From contig JALIGW010000010.1 of NCBI GenBank assembly GCA_023053685.1, forward strand, positions 12,130,919-12,194,918: 64,000 nt of DNA, written 5' to 3'. The stretch comes from Diadophis punctatus similis (Eukaryota > Chordata > Lepidosauria > Squamata > Dipsadidae). A program made the position numbers and the translations under genes. Of this stretch, positions 21,913 to 32,370 are shown piece by piece. The notes under the pieces are model-generated. The model did no database searches. It was not told the origin of the DNA and worked only from the letters and a program-made list of their open reading frames with translations. Position 1 is the stretch's first letter; the number at the start of each line of letters is the position of its first letter.

Positions 21913-22149
21913 CCTTATACCTTTCCAATCCAATGGAACATTGAAAATAAGTTATGTAAAGTTGCTCAGGACTCTGCCTTCTTGGCTGTTCATCAAGTCA
22001 ATAACTCTCTGAAAATGGAAAATAAAGGGACCAAATTTGGTGTTGGGTAACCAACTTTGGAAATGAACTTGAACAGGCTGAGTGTTGCAAAACAAAATAT
22101 GAATTTTCTTAAATGAAAATTTAAGAAAATTACCTCATGCATATGTTCT

Positions 22150-22776
22150 CTTATGAGCCAGCAGTGTGCAGCAGCAGCCAAAAAAGCTAATACAATCCTG
22201 GGTTGTATAAACAGAGACATATAAACATGTGAAATATTAGTGCCGCTTTATAAAATCCTAGTAAGACCACACCTGGAATACTGCAAGCAATTTTGGTAGC
22301 CATACTACAAAAAAGATGTTGAGGCATTGGAAAAAGTTCAAAGAAGAGCAACTAAGATGATCAAAGGCTAAACCATACGAACAACGGCTGCAGGTTTTGG
22401 GTTTGGCTATCTAAAGAAAAGAAGAATTAGTGGTGACATGATAGCAGTATTCCAGTATTGGAGGGGCTGCCACAAAGGAGAAGGGGGTCAAATTATTTTC
22501 CAAAGCACCGGAGGGCAGGACAAGAAACAATGGTTGGAAACTAATCAAAGAGAGAAGCAATCTGGAATTAAGGAGAAACTTCCTAACAGTGAGGACAATT
22601 AACCAGTGGAACAGCTTGCCTTCAGAATCGTGATTGCTCCATCACTGGCGGTTTTTAAGAAGAGACTGGACAGTCACTTGTCTGAAATGGTATAGGTTCT
22701 CCTGCTTGAGCAGGGGGCTGAACTAGAAAACCTCCAAGGTCCCTTCCAGCTCTGCTCTGCTCTATTCTATTCTATT
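22150..22776 (+). mobile_element. CR1 LINE 3' fragment
   Basis: It begins inside ORF2 (CAGCAGTGTGCAGCAGCAGC) and contains CR1 C-terminal coding and 3' sequence such as AGCTTGCCTTCAGAATC and GGACTGGACAGTCACTTG-like words. It ends in TCTATTCTATTCTATTCTA. Stops and indels break the frame. A Sauria SINE sits directly on its tail. Confidence 0.85.
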
Positions 22777-22782
22777 CTAATG

Positions 22783-23007
22783 GTGGTGGCGCAGTGGTTA
22801 AAAGCAGCACTGCAATCTGAACTGCTAGTTCAGCAGTTCAGCTGTTCAAATCCCACCAGGCTCAAGGTTGACTCAGCCTTCCATCCTTTCGAGGTGGGTA
22901 AAATGAGGACCCAGATTGTTGGGGGCAATATGCTGAACTCTGTAAACCGCTTAGAGAGGGCTGTAAAGCACTATGAAGCGGTATATAAGTAAGTGCTATT
23001 GCTATTG
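22783..23007 (+). mobile_element. Sauria-type SINE, full length
   Basis: A tRNA-derived head with an A-box region (GTGGCGCAGTGGTTAAA) and a B box (TGTTCAAATCCCACC, 22853-22867). The squamate SINE body follows (GGTTGACTCAGCCTTCCATC, GAGGACCCAGATTGTTGGGG, AACCGCTTAGAGAGGGCTGT), then the tail GCTATTGCTATTGCTA. A 6-bp CTAATG direct repeat (22777-22782 and 23008-23013) is a plausible TSD. It was presumably mobilised by an RTE/BovB LINE, from family knowledge. Confidence 0.9.
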
Positions 23008-23039
23008 CTAATGCTGTACTCTCAATTTCATAAAGTTAG

Positions 23040-24350
23040 GAGAGGAAGTGATCTCTTCCCTTCCTCAAGAAGCATTTGCTAGACCTAACTGTAATGGACA
23101 ATTTTTCTTCCATCTCTTTTTTTAGGGAAGGTTATCGAGAAGATGGTGGGGCTATGATTACAAATGATCCTGAAAAAACCTGATTCTGCAGATTGTTTCA
23201 GAGAGGTTTCAGGCCTGGATGTAGTATAGAGACAACATTGGTTGCACTTGTTGATGGCCTTTGGTAGAGCCAGGATAGGGGTAGTGTAACCATCCTGGTT
23301 TTTCTTGATCTTGCTGTGATTTTTGATACCATCAACTTTAGTATACTTCTGCTCCACCTGAAGAATTGGAAGTAGAAGGTGCAGTGTTACATAGTTTTCC
23401 TCCTTTCTCTATTATTAAGTCCAGCCAGTGTTTTTAGAGGGCAGTGATCTAACTTCCAATGTGTGGGGTACCTCAAGGCCCTAATTTTTGTTCATTCTGT
23501 TTAACATGAGCATAAAGCCACTGGTAAGATCATCCATCATTTTCAGATCAGGATTCATCAAAATGCAGCTATATTGAATAATATATCTCAATTCCGGATC
23601 AGCCAAGGAATGTTCTCAAAGTTTTATCCAAGTATTTGGAGGATGTGGGGGACTAGATGGGAAGAGATTAAGGTTTGTCAGAGTTGTGACTTAAACTTAA
23701 CTCTGACCAGACTGAGTAGTCGTGGGCTTTTGGACCCTCAGGGGCCAGGGAATTTTCATCTTTAGTCCCAAATGAGATTGCTCTTTCCCCTTCAGGACTG
23801 TGCACAATTTGGGGACTTCTTTATCTCATAACTCCTGCTAAAATCCATCCTATGTACCATTTGCACACTGGAGCAGGGGCTCTTCAGACAATCTCACATA
23901 TTTTGCTTATTTCATACATAAACTACTTCAATGTGCACATTAAGGGGCTGCCTTTCAAAAGCATTCAGAAGCCATAGTTGGTCCAGAATGTAGTGGCATG
24001 GGCAATCATGACCATGTCTTGTCAGGCCCATTAAAACTTTGGCTTCGTGAGCTATGCTATTTACCAATAAATTTCCAAATGCAATGGAATAAATGCTATA
24101 AGGCCTTTCGTGACATAGGGCCTAAAGGACCATCTTTCTTCCATGACCCATCTGTAAGGCTGGACAGAGTTGACATGCTCCGGGTTCCATCAATTAAGCA
24201 TAAATACTTGTTGAGACTTCGGAAGCATGCTTACTCAGTTATAGCACCTGCCCTCTTGAACACCATCCCCCTGAGATATGCCTGGCTCTTATTCTGGCCA
24301 CATTCAAAAGAGTTCCTGCATTTTAACATAATTAAAGCAGGACATTAACA
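23040..24350 (+). pseudogene. Old, degenerate L2 LINE ORF2 remnant
   Basis: Plus-strand sequence aligns by eye with L2 ORF2 landmarks: CCTCAAGAAGC near 23063, GGCCTGGATGTAGTATAGAG near 23212, GATACCATCAACTTTAG near 23325, GGGGTACCTCAAGGCCC near 23465 and GGTCCAGAATGTAGTGGCAT near 23981. An open C-terminal piece lies at 23998-24348. Divergence is much higher than in the other L2 copies, with many indels and stops. It is not functional. Confidence 0.75.
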
Positions 24351-24496
24351 AAGTTGTGCAAAAAAATAAAATAATAAAAGTATGGTAAAAAAGTTGGAAA
24401 ATAAAGCACACAAAGTAGAATAGCTGTCTCCTTAGTCAAAATAGGTGTGCAAATATGGCAACTGAAATATTAAAATCTATGTTCTATGACATAGAA

Positions 24497-24648
24497 CAAG
24501 GTTGACTCAGCCTTCCATCCTTCCGAGGTCGGTAAAATGAGGACCCAGATTGTTGGGGGCAATATGCTGAACTCTGTAAACCGCTTAGAGAGGGCTGTAA
24601 AGCACTATGAAGCAGTATATAAGTAAAGTGCTATTGCTATTGCTACTA
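24497..24648 (+). mobile_element. Sauria-type SINE, 5'-truncated
   Basis: The body from AAGGTTGACTCAGCCTTCCA through AACCGCTTAGAGAGGGCTGT to GCTATTGCTATTGCTA is nearly identical to the copy at 22783. The tRNA-like head is missing. Confidence 0.88.
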
Positions 24649-25355
24649 TATTTGTTAGTTAATTCCTTATTATAGTCACAGACGAGAATTCTGTGAGTTA
24701 ACATAATAGTTTTTGTTTCAAGTGAAATAAAATGCAAATATAAAATTGTATTGAGATCTTTGAGCCAATCAAGATATTCTCAGTTTTACAGATAATATAA
24801 AACTGTCACTTTCAAGGAAACTGAATTGTACTGGTTTGTTGTTGGAATAGCTATAAATAAATTAAGCCAGATTTGCCTTGAGTGCTTGAACAATTACCGT
24901 ATTTTTCGGAGTATAAGACACACCTTTTTACCCCAAAAAAGAGGGTCAAAAACTGGGTGCATCTTATACACCAAATGGTGCATTTTGGGGGGGGGGAGGG
25001 AGTTGATACGACCCTGCTTTAGTCGCTGCCGCCGGCGGACCGCAGGGACGCTGCTGCCACAGCCAGCGCCGCCGCCGGAGCGCATGGCCGCTGCTGCGGC
25101 CGCGCAGGGACGCTGCCACCACAGCCGCCGGGGCGCATGGCCTCCTCCTCCGCTGAAGCGCATGGCCGCCGCAGCCGCGCAGGGACTCTGCCGCCACAGC
25201 CGCCGGAGCGCATTTCCACCGCCTCAGCTGGAGCGCATTGCTGCCGCCGCCGCCGCACAGGGACGCTGCCGCCACAGCCGCCACCGCCCCCTTGCAGCCC
25301 CCACCCCCGCCGCAGGACCCGACGCCAACGCAGTCGGTGGGGGGGTTGGGCAGTA

Positions 25356-25571
25356 GCGGCTCGCTTCGGGTAGCGGCGGGGACGCCAGCTGGGACAGCGG
25401 TGGGGGCGGGGACAGCGGCGGCGGCGGGGACAGCGGCTGGGACAGCGGTGGGGGTGGGGACAGCTGTCCCCGCCCCCACCGCTGTCCCAGCCGCTGTCCC
25501 AGCCACCACCGCTGTCCCCGCCCCCACCGCTGTCCCAGCTGGCGTCCCCGCCGCTACCCGAAGCGAGCCGC
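25356..25571. repeat. 216-bp GC-rich palindrome
   Basis: GCGGCTCGCTTCGGGTAGCG at 25356 is matched by the reverse complement at the right end (CGCTACCCGAAGCGAGCCGC). The arms meet near 25460 at ACAGCTGT. The arms carry tandem GGGACAGCGG units with small mismatches. Confidence 0.85.
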
Positions 25572-25689
25572 CACCGCCACTACTGCCCAAACCCCCCCCC
25601 CACCGACTGAAGCCTGCTTCCGAGGCACCGCTGCTGCCGTCCGAAGAGAGCTGACAGGTGAGAACTTTTTAAAGGGTTTTTTTAAAGGG

Positions 25690-26219
25690 TTTTTTTTAAG
25701 GTTGCCAAGTGGAGGAGGAATTCTGGGAGTTGAAGTCCACAAGTTTGAAGACCCTTGCACCCCCTTGGCAAGTTTAAGCCTTGTGGACTTCAACTCCCAT
25801 TCCTGAGCTAGTATGACTGGAGGAGGAATTCTGGGAGTTGGTCCACAAGGCTTAAACTTGCCAAGGGGGTGCAAGGGTCTTCAAACTTGTGGACTTCAAC
25901 TCCCAGAATTCCTCCTCCAGTCATGCTAGCTCAGGAATTGGAGTTGAAGTCCACAAGTCTTAAAGCTGTCAAGTTTGAAGACCCCTGGGTTAGGGGTTAA
26001 AGGGTCTTCAAACTTGGCAAGACTTTTTACAACCATGTACACTTTTTACAAACGTCAAACTTGACAGCTTTAAGACTTGTGGACTTCAACTCCCATTCCT
26101 GAGCTAGCATGACTGGAGGAGGAATTCTGGGAGTTGAAGTCCACAAGTCTTAAAGCTGTCAAGTTTGAAGTTTGTAAAAAGTGTACATGGTTGTAAAAAG
26201 TGTACATGGTTGTAAAAAG
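25690..26219. repeat. Foldback cluster of hAT-MITE-like words plus a 19-bp tandem repeat
   Basis: AATTCTGGGAGTTGAAGTCC or its complement occurs about five times in alternating orientation (near 25718, 25830, 25894, 26075 and 26126). It is linked to CTTAAAGCTGTCAAGTTTGA. The same words form the hAT MITEs at 40034-40177 and 47917-48051. At 26172-26219 the unit TTGTAAAAAGTGTACATGG repeats about 2.5 times. Confidence 0.8.
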
Positions 26220-26790
26220 TATTCTGCTACACTGGTATTTTATTAAATAATATATTACTACACCATTTGGTTCAGAATACTTTTTTCCTTGTTTTCTTCC
26301 TCTAAAATCTAGGTGCGTCTTATACTCCGGTGCGTCTTATACTCCGAAAAATACGGTAAGTATGAAACAGACCCTGATGTTTTTATAGAAGTTTTTATGT
26401 AAGAGAACATGGGCTATAGAGTCAGTGTTGCTGTTTTTCCATAAGAGGACATTCTTAGCTCTTAGAATTTATTTATATTTTCCCTTGCAAACAGCTATTG
26501 GGAAAGCATTAAAATATGGTAAAATTAGTGCTGTATCTGAATTAGTTAAATTTCAGAGCAATGCTGAACAGAATAAAAATAGTTAATTAGTTAATTAACT
26601 AAGAATAGTTAATTATATATGTTATACAAAGCTATCAAGGAGACAGAATTAAACTATATTGAACATAAATATCAGAATTTTAAATATTACTATTGATTTT
26701 AAAAGTATTTCTTAAATGTACAATCTTATGTAACTTCATTCAAGTTATCTGACTAATTTATTTTCTCATCAATCTGGTGAAGAATGCTCT

Positions 26791-26836
26791 CAATATTTAT
26801 GATTGGTTAGGAGCAATATTTATGATTGGTTAGGAG
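26791..26836. repeat. Perfect tandem duplication, 2 x 23 bp
   Basis: The unit starting CAATATTTATGATTGGTTAG at 26791-26813 is repeated exactly at 26814-26836, a recent slippage or duplication event. Confidence 0.95.
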
Positions 26837-28776
26837 CAAACACAAATTTTCATTTAAACAAATGTACCAGAACTACAGGTTGTTGTATTCCAACCTTTAA
26901 AACTTTGTTATGCAATAAATTAATAGGTCTGTTCTGCTCTGTTTCACATCAAGACCAATATCTCAGTCTTTTGCATTAATCTGCAATACAGGTCTAAGTA
27001 TCTAAACACATCTAAATATAAAAGGATGGAATACAAGCCTTTATAGCTACCACATTCTGATAAAGTAAGCCAACAATTACCAGCAATTTTATTTTACTAC
27101 TATAGGACAATGCCAGAGCAATTAAAACTGGCTCCATGCAAACTTCAAACGAACATGTACTTAAAATGACTATATATGAAAATTTATATTTTTGGGGGAA
27201 GGAATCAGTGTGTATACACACGCACATATACAAATCTTTCTCTCTCTTTCCATCCATCCATCCACTCTGGAACTATATCCAAGGCTATTCTGCAAAATAT
27301 TCTTCTATTCATCCCACCCAAAGCAACATTCTCAGGCTATAATGGGTCACAACTAAGTATAGTACCTTCCTTCAATAATAATTTTGTTTTGTCTATCAGC
27401 TGTCAACAAAAGCAAAGAACTTACAGTATATGGTCCAGCCATATATTGTACATGTAGGAGAATCTTAATAAAATACAAACACTGTAAAAAAGAAAAAGGA
27501 AATATTTTCATGGCATGTACAATTCCATGCTTACTATGAATACGATATGCCAAGTTTTGTGAGTCTCCATGGCATTCACAAAATAGTTTCAGACTGTTTA
27601 AAAATGTACAAGTGAAAATCTAGGCAATCTATATCAACAGAACAAGTAGTTTGTTTGTATATGTGAGTGTGTGTGTGTGTGTGTATAAAATATGAAAATA
27701 AAAAGTTAAAGGTTAGCAGACAGGCAACATTGCCAATCGATAATGTAAAAATATGTAACTGAATATTTTAAAAATGACTAAAAGTTAACAATCATTTTAT
27801 AAGGAGATAGCTTAAATAACATGGAAAAACATGTTGTTGAAAATCTCAGCAGTGACCATCTCAAAACCAGTAAAAAGAGTTTAAAAGCATTTCTAAGCAA
27901 TGTTTGTTCTTTTAAGTTTAATTATTTTTCTCTTTGAGAATGGTGCTAATGAAACTGAAGATCTTTCATGGTTTCGAAGGGCAGTTGAATAGTCTGTAAA
28001 CAAGACTAAAGGTAGACAAGTGAGCTGACTGAGCCAAGGGGTTGCTAGGTGATATAGAATGAAAACCTACCAACTTGAGAAGGGTAATTTTATTTCATTC
28101 TCTTTCACAAGCTTCTCCCAAATTTCAGCCATTACCTTTCAGGTGACTATGACAATATTTTATTTGCTCTTGAAAAATCTTTATTTGAGAAATGTAAATT
28201 AAAATTAGAAAAGAAGACTAATTGAAAAACTAGTAGAAATCTAACACCAATAATTTCTGTTAAAAGGGAAAATATGTTGTCTCGTACATCTGTAAGAACA
28301 AATGTTCACTATATCTTTTATTTTTCCCTTCTCTCTACTCCAAAAACTTGTGATTTTTTTTTCAAGTATCTGATCAGAGATTGTCCAGTAAGAGCACTTT
28401 ATTAGATCATCAGTCAAAGGGTTTCAAAAGCACTGAAAGCAATGGGCTCAAATGCAGTACATCAGTTTTAGCAGACCACAGACTAATAGTAAACTGTAGA
28501 TACTGCTGAGAACTTTCCATGCACTAAACTCTTGAAAAAGCACCATCTTCAGCTTAAATGCAGCTGCCTCTTTCAATGCTGCAAATGGGTAAATTTGACA
28601 AAAAAGCCACTATTAAGACTACATGAAAGGCTCAAGACAACATCCTTTCAATGCTTTGTACTTCAGTAATCAGATGTACTTACTCACCCCCTCCCCCAAA
28701 CCCGATCAAGAACTATTTCTGAATGGTAGGAAATAATTCCACTTTGTACATCTTTTAGTTAATCAAGACTTTCTAT

Positions 28777-28945
28777 TCAGCAATTTGACCTTTTGTTCAA
28801 AACAGGATTATCAGTTTTTTCGCCAGTTACCAAGGGCGACTCGCATGGTGAACATAATTGCAATAATTTGCAAAACACCATGGCAACCCACATTACAACT
28901 AGGTAAATACTGGTCTTTTGTGCTACATTGTTATTTTCAGAGATG
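28777..28945 (-). CDS. Candidate terminal exon of an unidentified membrane protein
   Basis: On the minus strand a pyrimidine-rich stretch ends in GACTTCAG, an acceptor-like site, at 28946. A 56-codon open frame follows to a TGA at 28777-28779. It encodes SENNNVAQKTS, then a hydrophobic run IYLVVMWVAMVFCKLLQL that could be a membrane helix, then a polar Cys-containing tail ending KRSNC. The surrounding DNA is free of recognised repeats. I cannot name a family and see no upstream exon. It may equally be a chance frame in AT-rich DNA. Confidence 0.25.
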
Positions 28946-30318
28946 CTGAAGTCAAAGAACAAATGACAAATGAACACAAAATTTATATTTGCTTTGTCTC
29001 AAAAGAGAAGAAAATTGATAACAAGAATTGAGGGGAAACCAACTACAGCTGTAATTTCTAACTTGATTAATTAGGATGGTAACAGTTCTTAACAGTATAT
29101 TCAACAAACAGCCCTGACTTAGTCTCTCCACCCACTTCGCTCCCTCACTATGCTCTACCACTATCCCCCACTCCAGACATTTTTTTTCCTTCTGCTAGGA
29201 GAACCAACCAACCCCATTTGCTCTTTTCTTCATCTTAATAGAATCCTTAATTACACAATATTGTCCTCCAGCTCTTCACTGAAAACTGAGTGCAGGAGAA
29301 TACAAGTGCCAAAACAGCCAGGGTAGCTATAGCAGTCTTGTCTACTTTTTTTGGACACAACAGGCCTAATGATGAGGTGGTATTTTTCTGGTATTAGCAG
29401 CTGTTCTGCTGCAGACAATTAAACACAAACTACTTAGCATTTCAGAAAGCTGCTTCTTGTACTGGTTAGGTAAGTGTGCACACTAAAATGAATTAAAAAT
29501 TTAAATGCCAAAACACAGGAAACCTCTACATACCCTAAAATTGCCATTTTAGGCCCAAAATACTGTGTGTACAGTATATCAGTGCTAAACAACCACCAGA
29601 TATAACACGTTTGGTTAATATTGGCCTATCCTTTGATTTGGTAAAGAAGAACAAAAAGATAACTCTGTTTAGATAATTATTTCTGTAACTTAATGCAATA
29701 TATTATAATAACCTAATGTGACAAATTAGAGAAACAGGTAAAATGCCAAGGTGAGTTCATTTAGACACTTATTTTTATGGGACGAAATGGCTACTCGGGA
29801 TGCATAGGTCAAGCCCTTGAGATAAACAGGAAATTAACATACTAGTGTTAAGAATAAAAGAACATAGAAAATGATTTACTTTGTAATTAAAACTAGGTAC
29901 AACTAGGATTTTAAAGTGTGGGAATATTTTTTCTTGCTTTCTGTTTCCTTACCTGTCCTAACTTACTTATTCACACTCAACATCCATTCCAGTCTTCCAT
30001 GTTTTGGAAATTCTCAGAATTAAAAAAAATTAAAAACACCACACAAAACATAGTACTTTTCCTTTCACCAACCCTGTACCTATGAAGCTCAATATTTAGG
30101 CTAAAGAAACTCATAAGATCAGATGAAAAAATTCAATTTAGAGTCAAGAAAAGAAGTATTGTTCATAACCTTTCCTCAGCTAACAATCAAAGAGTAGTAT
30201 GGGAGTTGGTGCCTAGAAGCTACTTTTTGTAGCAAGAGATCTTCCATAACAATGAATATACAGGTCAACCACCTTGGGCTATTTTTACAGAGGTTGGGGA
30301 AACTATTACTTATTCCTA

Positions 30319-30551
30319 CCATGTTTCCCCAAAAATAAGACCCAACCAGAAAATAAGCCCTAGCATGATTTTTCAGGATTCTCGTAATATAAGTCCTACC
30401 CCAAAAATAAGTCTCAGTTAAGATCGTTAGTCAGACAGACACATTTAGTACTGTATTTCCCTGAAAATAAGACCTAACTGGAAAGTAAGCCCTAATGTCT
30501 TTTGGAGCAAAAATTAATATAAGACCCAGACTTGTTTTCAGGAAAACACAG
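30319..30551. mobile_element. MITE with CCATGTTTCCCC termini, degraded
   Basis: The left end CCATGTTTCCCCAAAAATAA and the reverse complement of the right end (CTGTGTTTTCCTGAAAACAA) form imperfect inverted repeats. AATAAGACC and AATAAGCCC words recur internally, and CTGTATTTCCCTGAAAATAA at 30452 repeats the terminus. TA precedes the left end. Confidence 0.6.
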
Positions 30552-32363
30552 AAATGCTATAATTATTGAACAAAGACTGATGTTCTCATTGATAGAGAAA
30601 TTGCTAACATCTTTTCTCCTCAATCCATCAAAATATGGGTTCTAAGGATCGCTCAGATAAATATACCATTTTAATATATATAGGAGCAAAATATAAAGTT
30701 CAAGATTCTGAGGCTTTTGTACAGTTTTCATTTTAAAAAATCCTGCTTACACACATAAACATTCAAAGTGTTGAAGCAGCTGTGTGTTTTGGAAGCCTTA
30801 ATAGGGCTTCTTCAGGAGCTTTTCCTATTCATCTACACATGTGCATGCATGTATAGACATTTGTATTGGACACATAAGTAAAGAGGAAAAGTTGTACATA
30901 CATTCCATATTTGTGTGTGTGTGTGTATGTATGTATAGTCTTTGTTTAGGACCAGGAGCTCTGTTGTTAAAGTGGTCACTAAGTGAGAAATCACATCACT
31001 TGATTTCAATTTTTTTCTTTTTGTCTACTCCTCCCTTTGGAAGGCTCACTCTGACACCGGGATAGCCAGTTCAAAACTGACAATGGGAATCAATTTCACA
31101 CTTTCTGCTTTTATTTGCCTCCTAATCACTTTCCCACCTTTTGGAATGCTCACCCAAGCAATGCAATAATAGTAAGAAGAGAATTAATGTTTGTACTTAT
31201 ATTCAATAGAATGGATTACAAGAAATCCAGGTACACAGTGGGGAATGAACATTGAAACTAATGTAGTGGCAGAGTTGGCTGCTGGCACAACTGCTTTACT
31301 TTCAATGTGTATTCACCATTGTGTACCTGCTTACTCTCTTGTAATCCCTTTCCCATATTTTTGCTGTGCAAAAAGAGAAACAGCAGGTGAGGAATATGTC
31401 AACATGTATTGACTCTAATGGAGATCACTTTACTAAGTGGATGCTGTGAAGGTTGTAAATACATGCATTGATTTTAAAGATACTTTTCAGCACCATCATA
31501 AGTTAAGAGGGTTGCTGAACAAGGAAGTAAAGTATTTGGGAAGACTCCCAAAGCAGCTCCAGAATCTTCTAGGAAACCAGCTGTGTGAAGAGAGTCATTT
31601 TGTGAAGAGTGCCTTATACAACTCTAATATCTTATGTGCAATTAAACATGTTTTCTATCACATGTGCATAGAACTCTATGTCAGCAAAATGCACGCAATT
31701 GTCTTCGCAGAAGGGATATTTGTGTATGACAGAAACTACATAAATTTGGGTTTTAACAGTAACAATCACAAAGGCCACAAGGTACTCCAAGTACTCCAGA
31801 ATTTTTACAGGAGTGACCACACCACCTTTATAATTATTATTTTCTTTAAAACAGTGTCATTAGAGCTTGAACAGTCACTCCCGTCTTTCCAACATACAAA
31901 AAAGACAGCGTTGAGCCTAGCCATTAGCAAATTAAAATGGACTAGAACTGGATACTTTCAGCCAGAGGATCACTGTTTATTACTCAAGACGTGAAAAACA
32001 AAGAAAGAAAAGTTTTATAAAATTTTATAATTAGGCAAGAACAGTACTTGGTTACAACACAGTGAATGAATGAATAATATCAATTAGACTTCATGAATAG
32101 CCTTTAATAAGAGAATTACCCAAGTTTACATTCCAACCACTCTTCAGAAGAAGAGGTTGATGAATTTTATGATCTAGTTCAATTTGGAAATGACGTAATA
32201 TGCCATACTGGAAATATTAAGGAGGAGAATGTAATTGTATTATATGTTTAGGAAGCCAAAATAAAGCATCGAAATGATTTATCAATTTCTGCTACTTCAA
32301 TGATTTCTTCCCAGATAACACCACCTTCAGACAATCAAAGGACCATCTTTATATGTGGACATC
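30552..32363. other. Low-information stretch with MITE-like and LINE-like scraps
   Basis: At 30937-31010 GTCTTTGTTTAGGACCAGGA and GTGGTCACTAAGTGAG recall the MITE family at 3636. At about 32130-32215 the plus strand reads SEEEVDEFYDLVQFGND, resembling the EEEVxxFYxxLQ stretch of BovB/RTE endonucleases, a weak match. The 185-codon frame at 31437-31994 has no recognisable motif and is probably chance. Confidence 0.4.
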
Positions 32364-32370
32364 ATCAAAT

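Larger units (their letters stand above)
24897..26356. mobile_element. 1.46-kb composite TA-flanked MITE
   Basis: It starts CCGTATTTTTCGGAGTATAA and ends TATACTCCGAAAAATACGG, flanked by TA (24895-24896 and 26357-26358), so it has the same termini as 15060-15477. The extra length is a ~600-bp GC-rich block (25010-25640, CCGCC-rich, including a 216-bp palindrome) and a foldback region (25690-26170) of repeated ATTCTGGGAGTTGAAGTCCA words. The subterminal GTGCGTCTTATACTCCG is duplicated at the right end (26315-26350). No transposase is seen; the GC-rich open frames on both strands are compositional. Confidence 0.82.
26359..30318. other. Mostly unique AT-rich sequence, possible host DNA
   Basis: This is the largest stretch without recognised transposons apart from a (GT)n run at 27665-27684 and a perfect 2 x 23-bp tandem duplication at 26791-26836. 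It contains the candidate exon 28777-28945. The sequence left of that exon could be a 3' UTR if the exon is real. Confidence 0.45.

Noticed and set aside
22783..22867. Possible functional tRNA gene
   Set aside because: A- and B-box-like sequences are present, but the body and ATTGCT tail show a SINE and no cloverleaf is complete.
24826..25874. Long Ala/Pro/Gly-rich frames on both strands
   Set aside because: They come from CCG/GCC repeats and the palindrome inside the composite MITE; every phase is open, which reflects composition rather than coding.
31437..31994. 185-codon frame in AT-rich DNA
   Set aside because: No recognisable motif, no codon bias that stands out, and part of the region resembles MITE debris. 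Treated as a chance frame.
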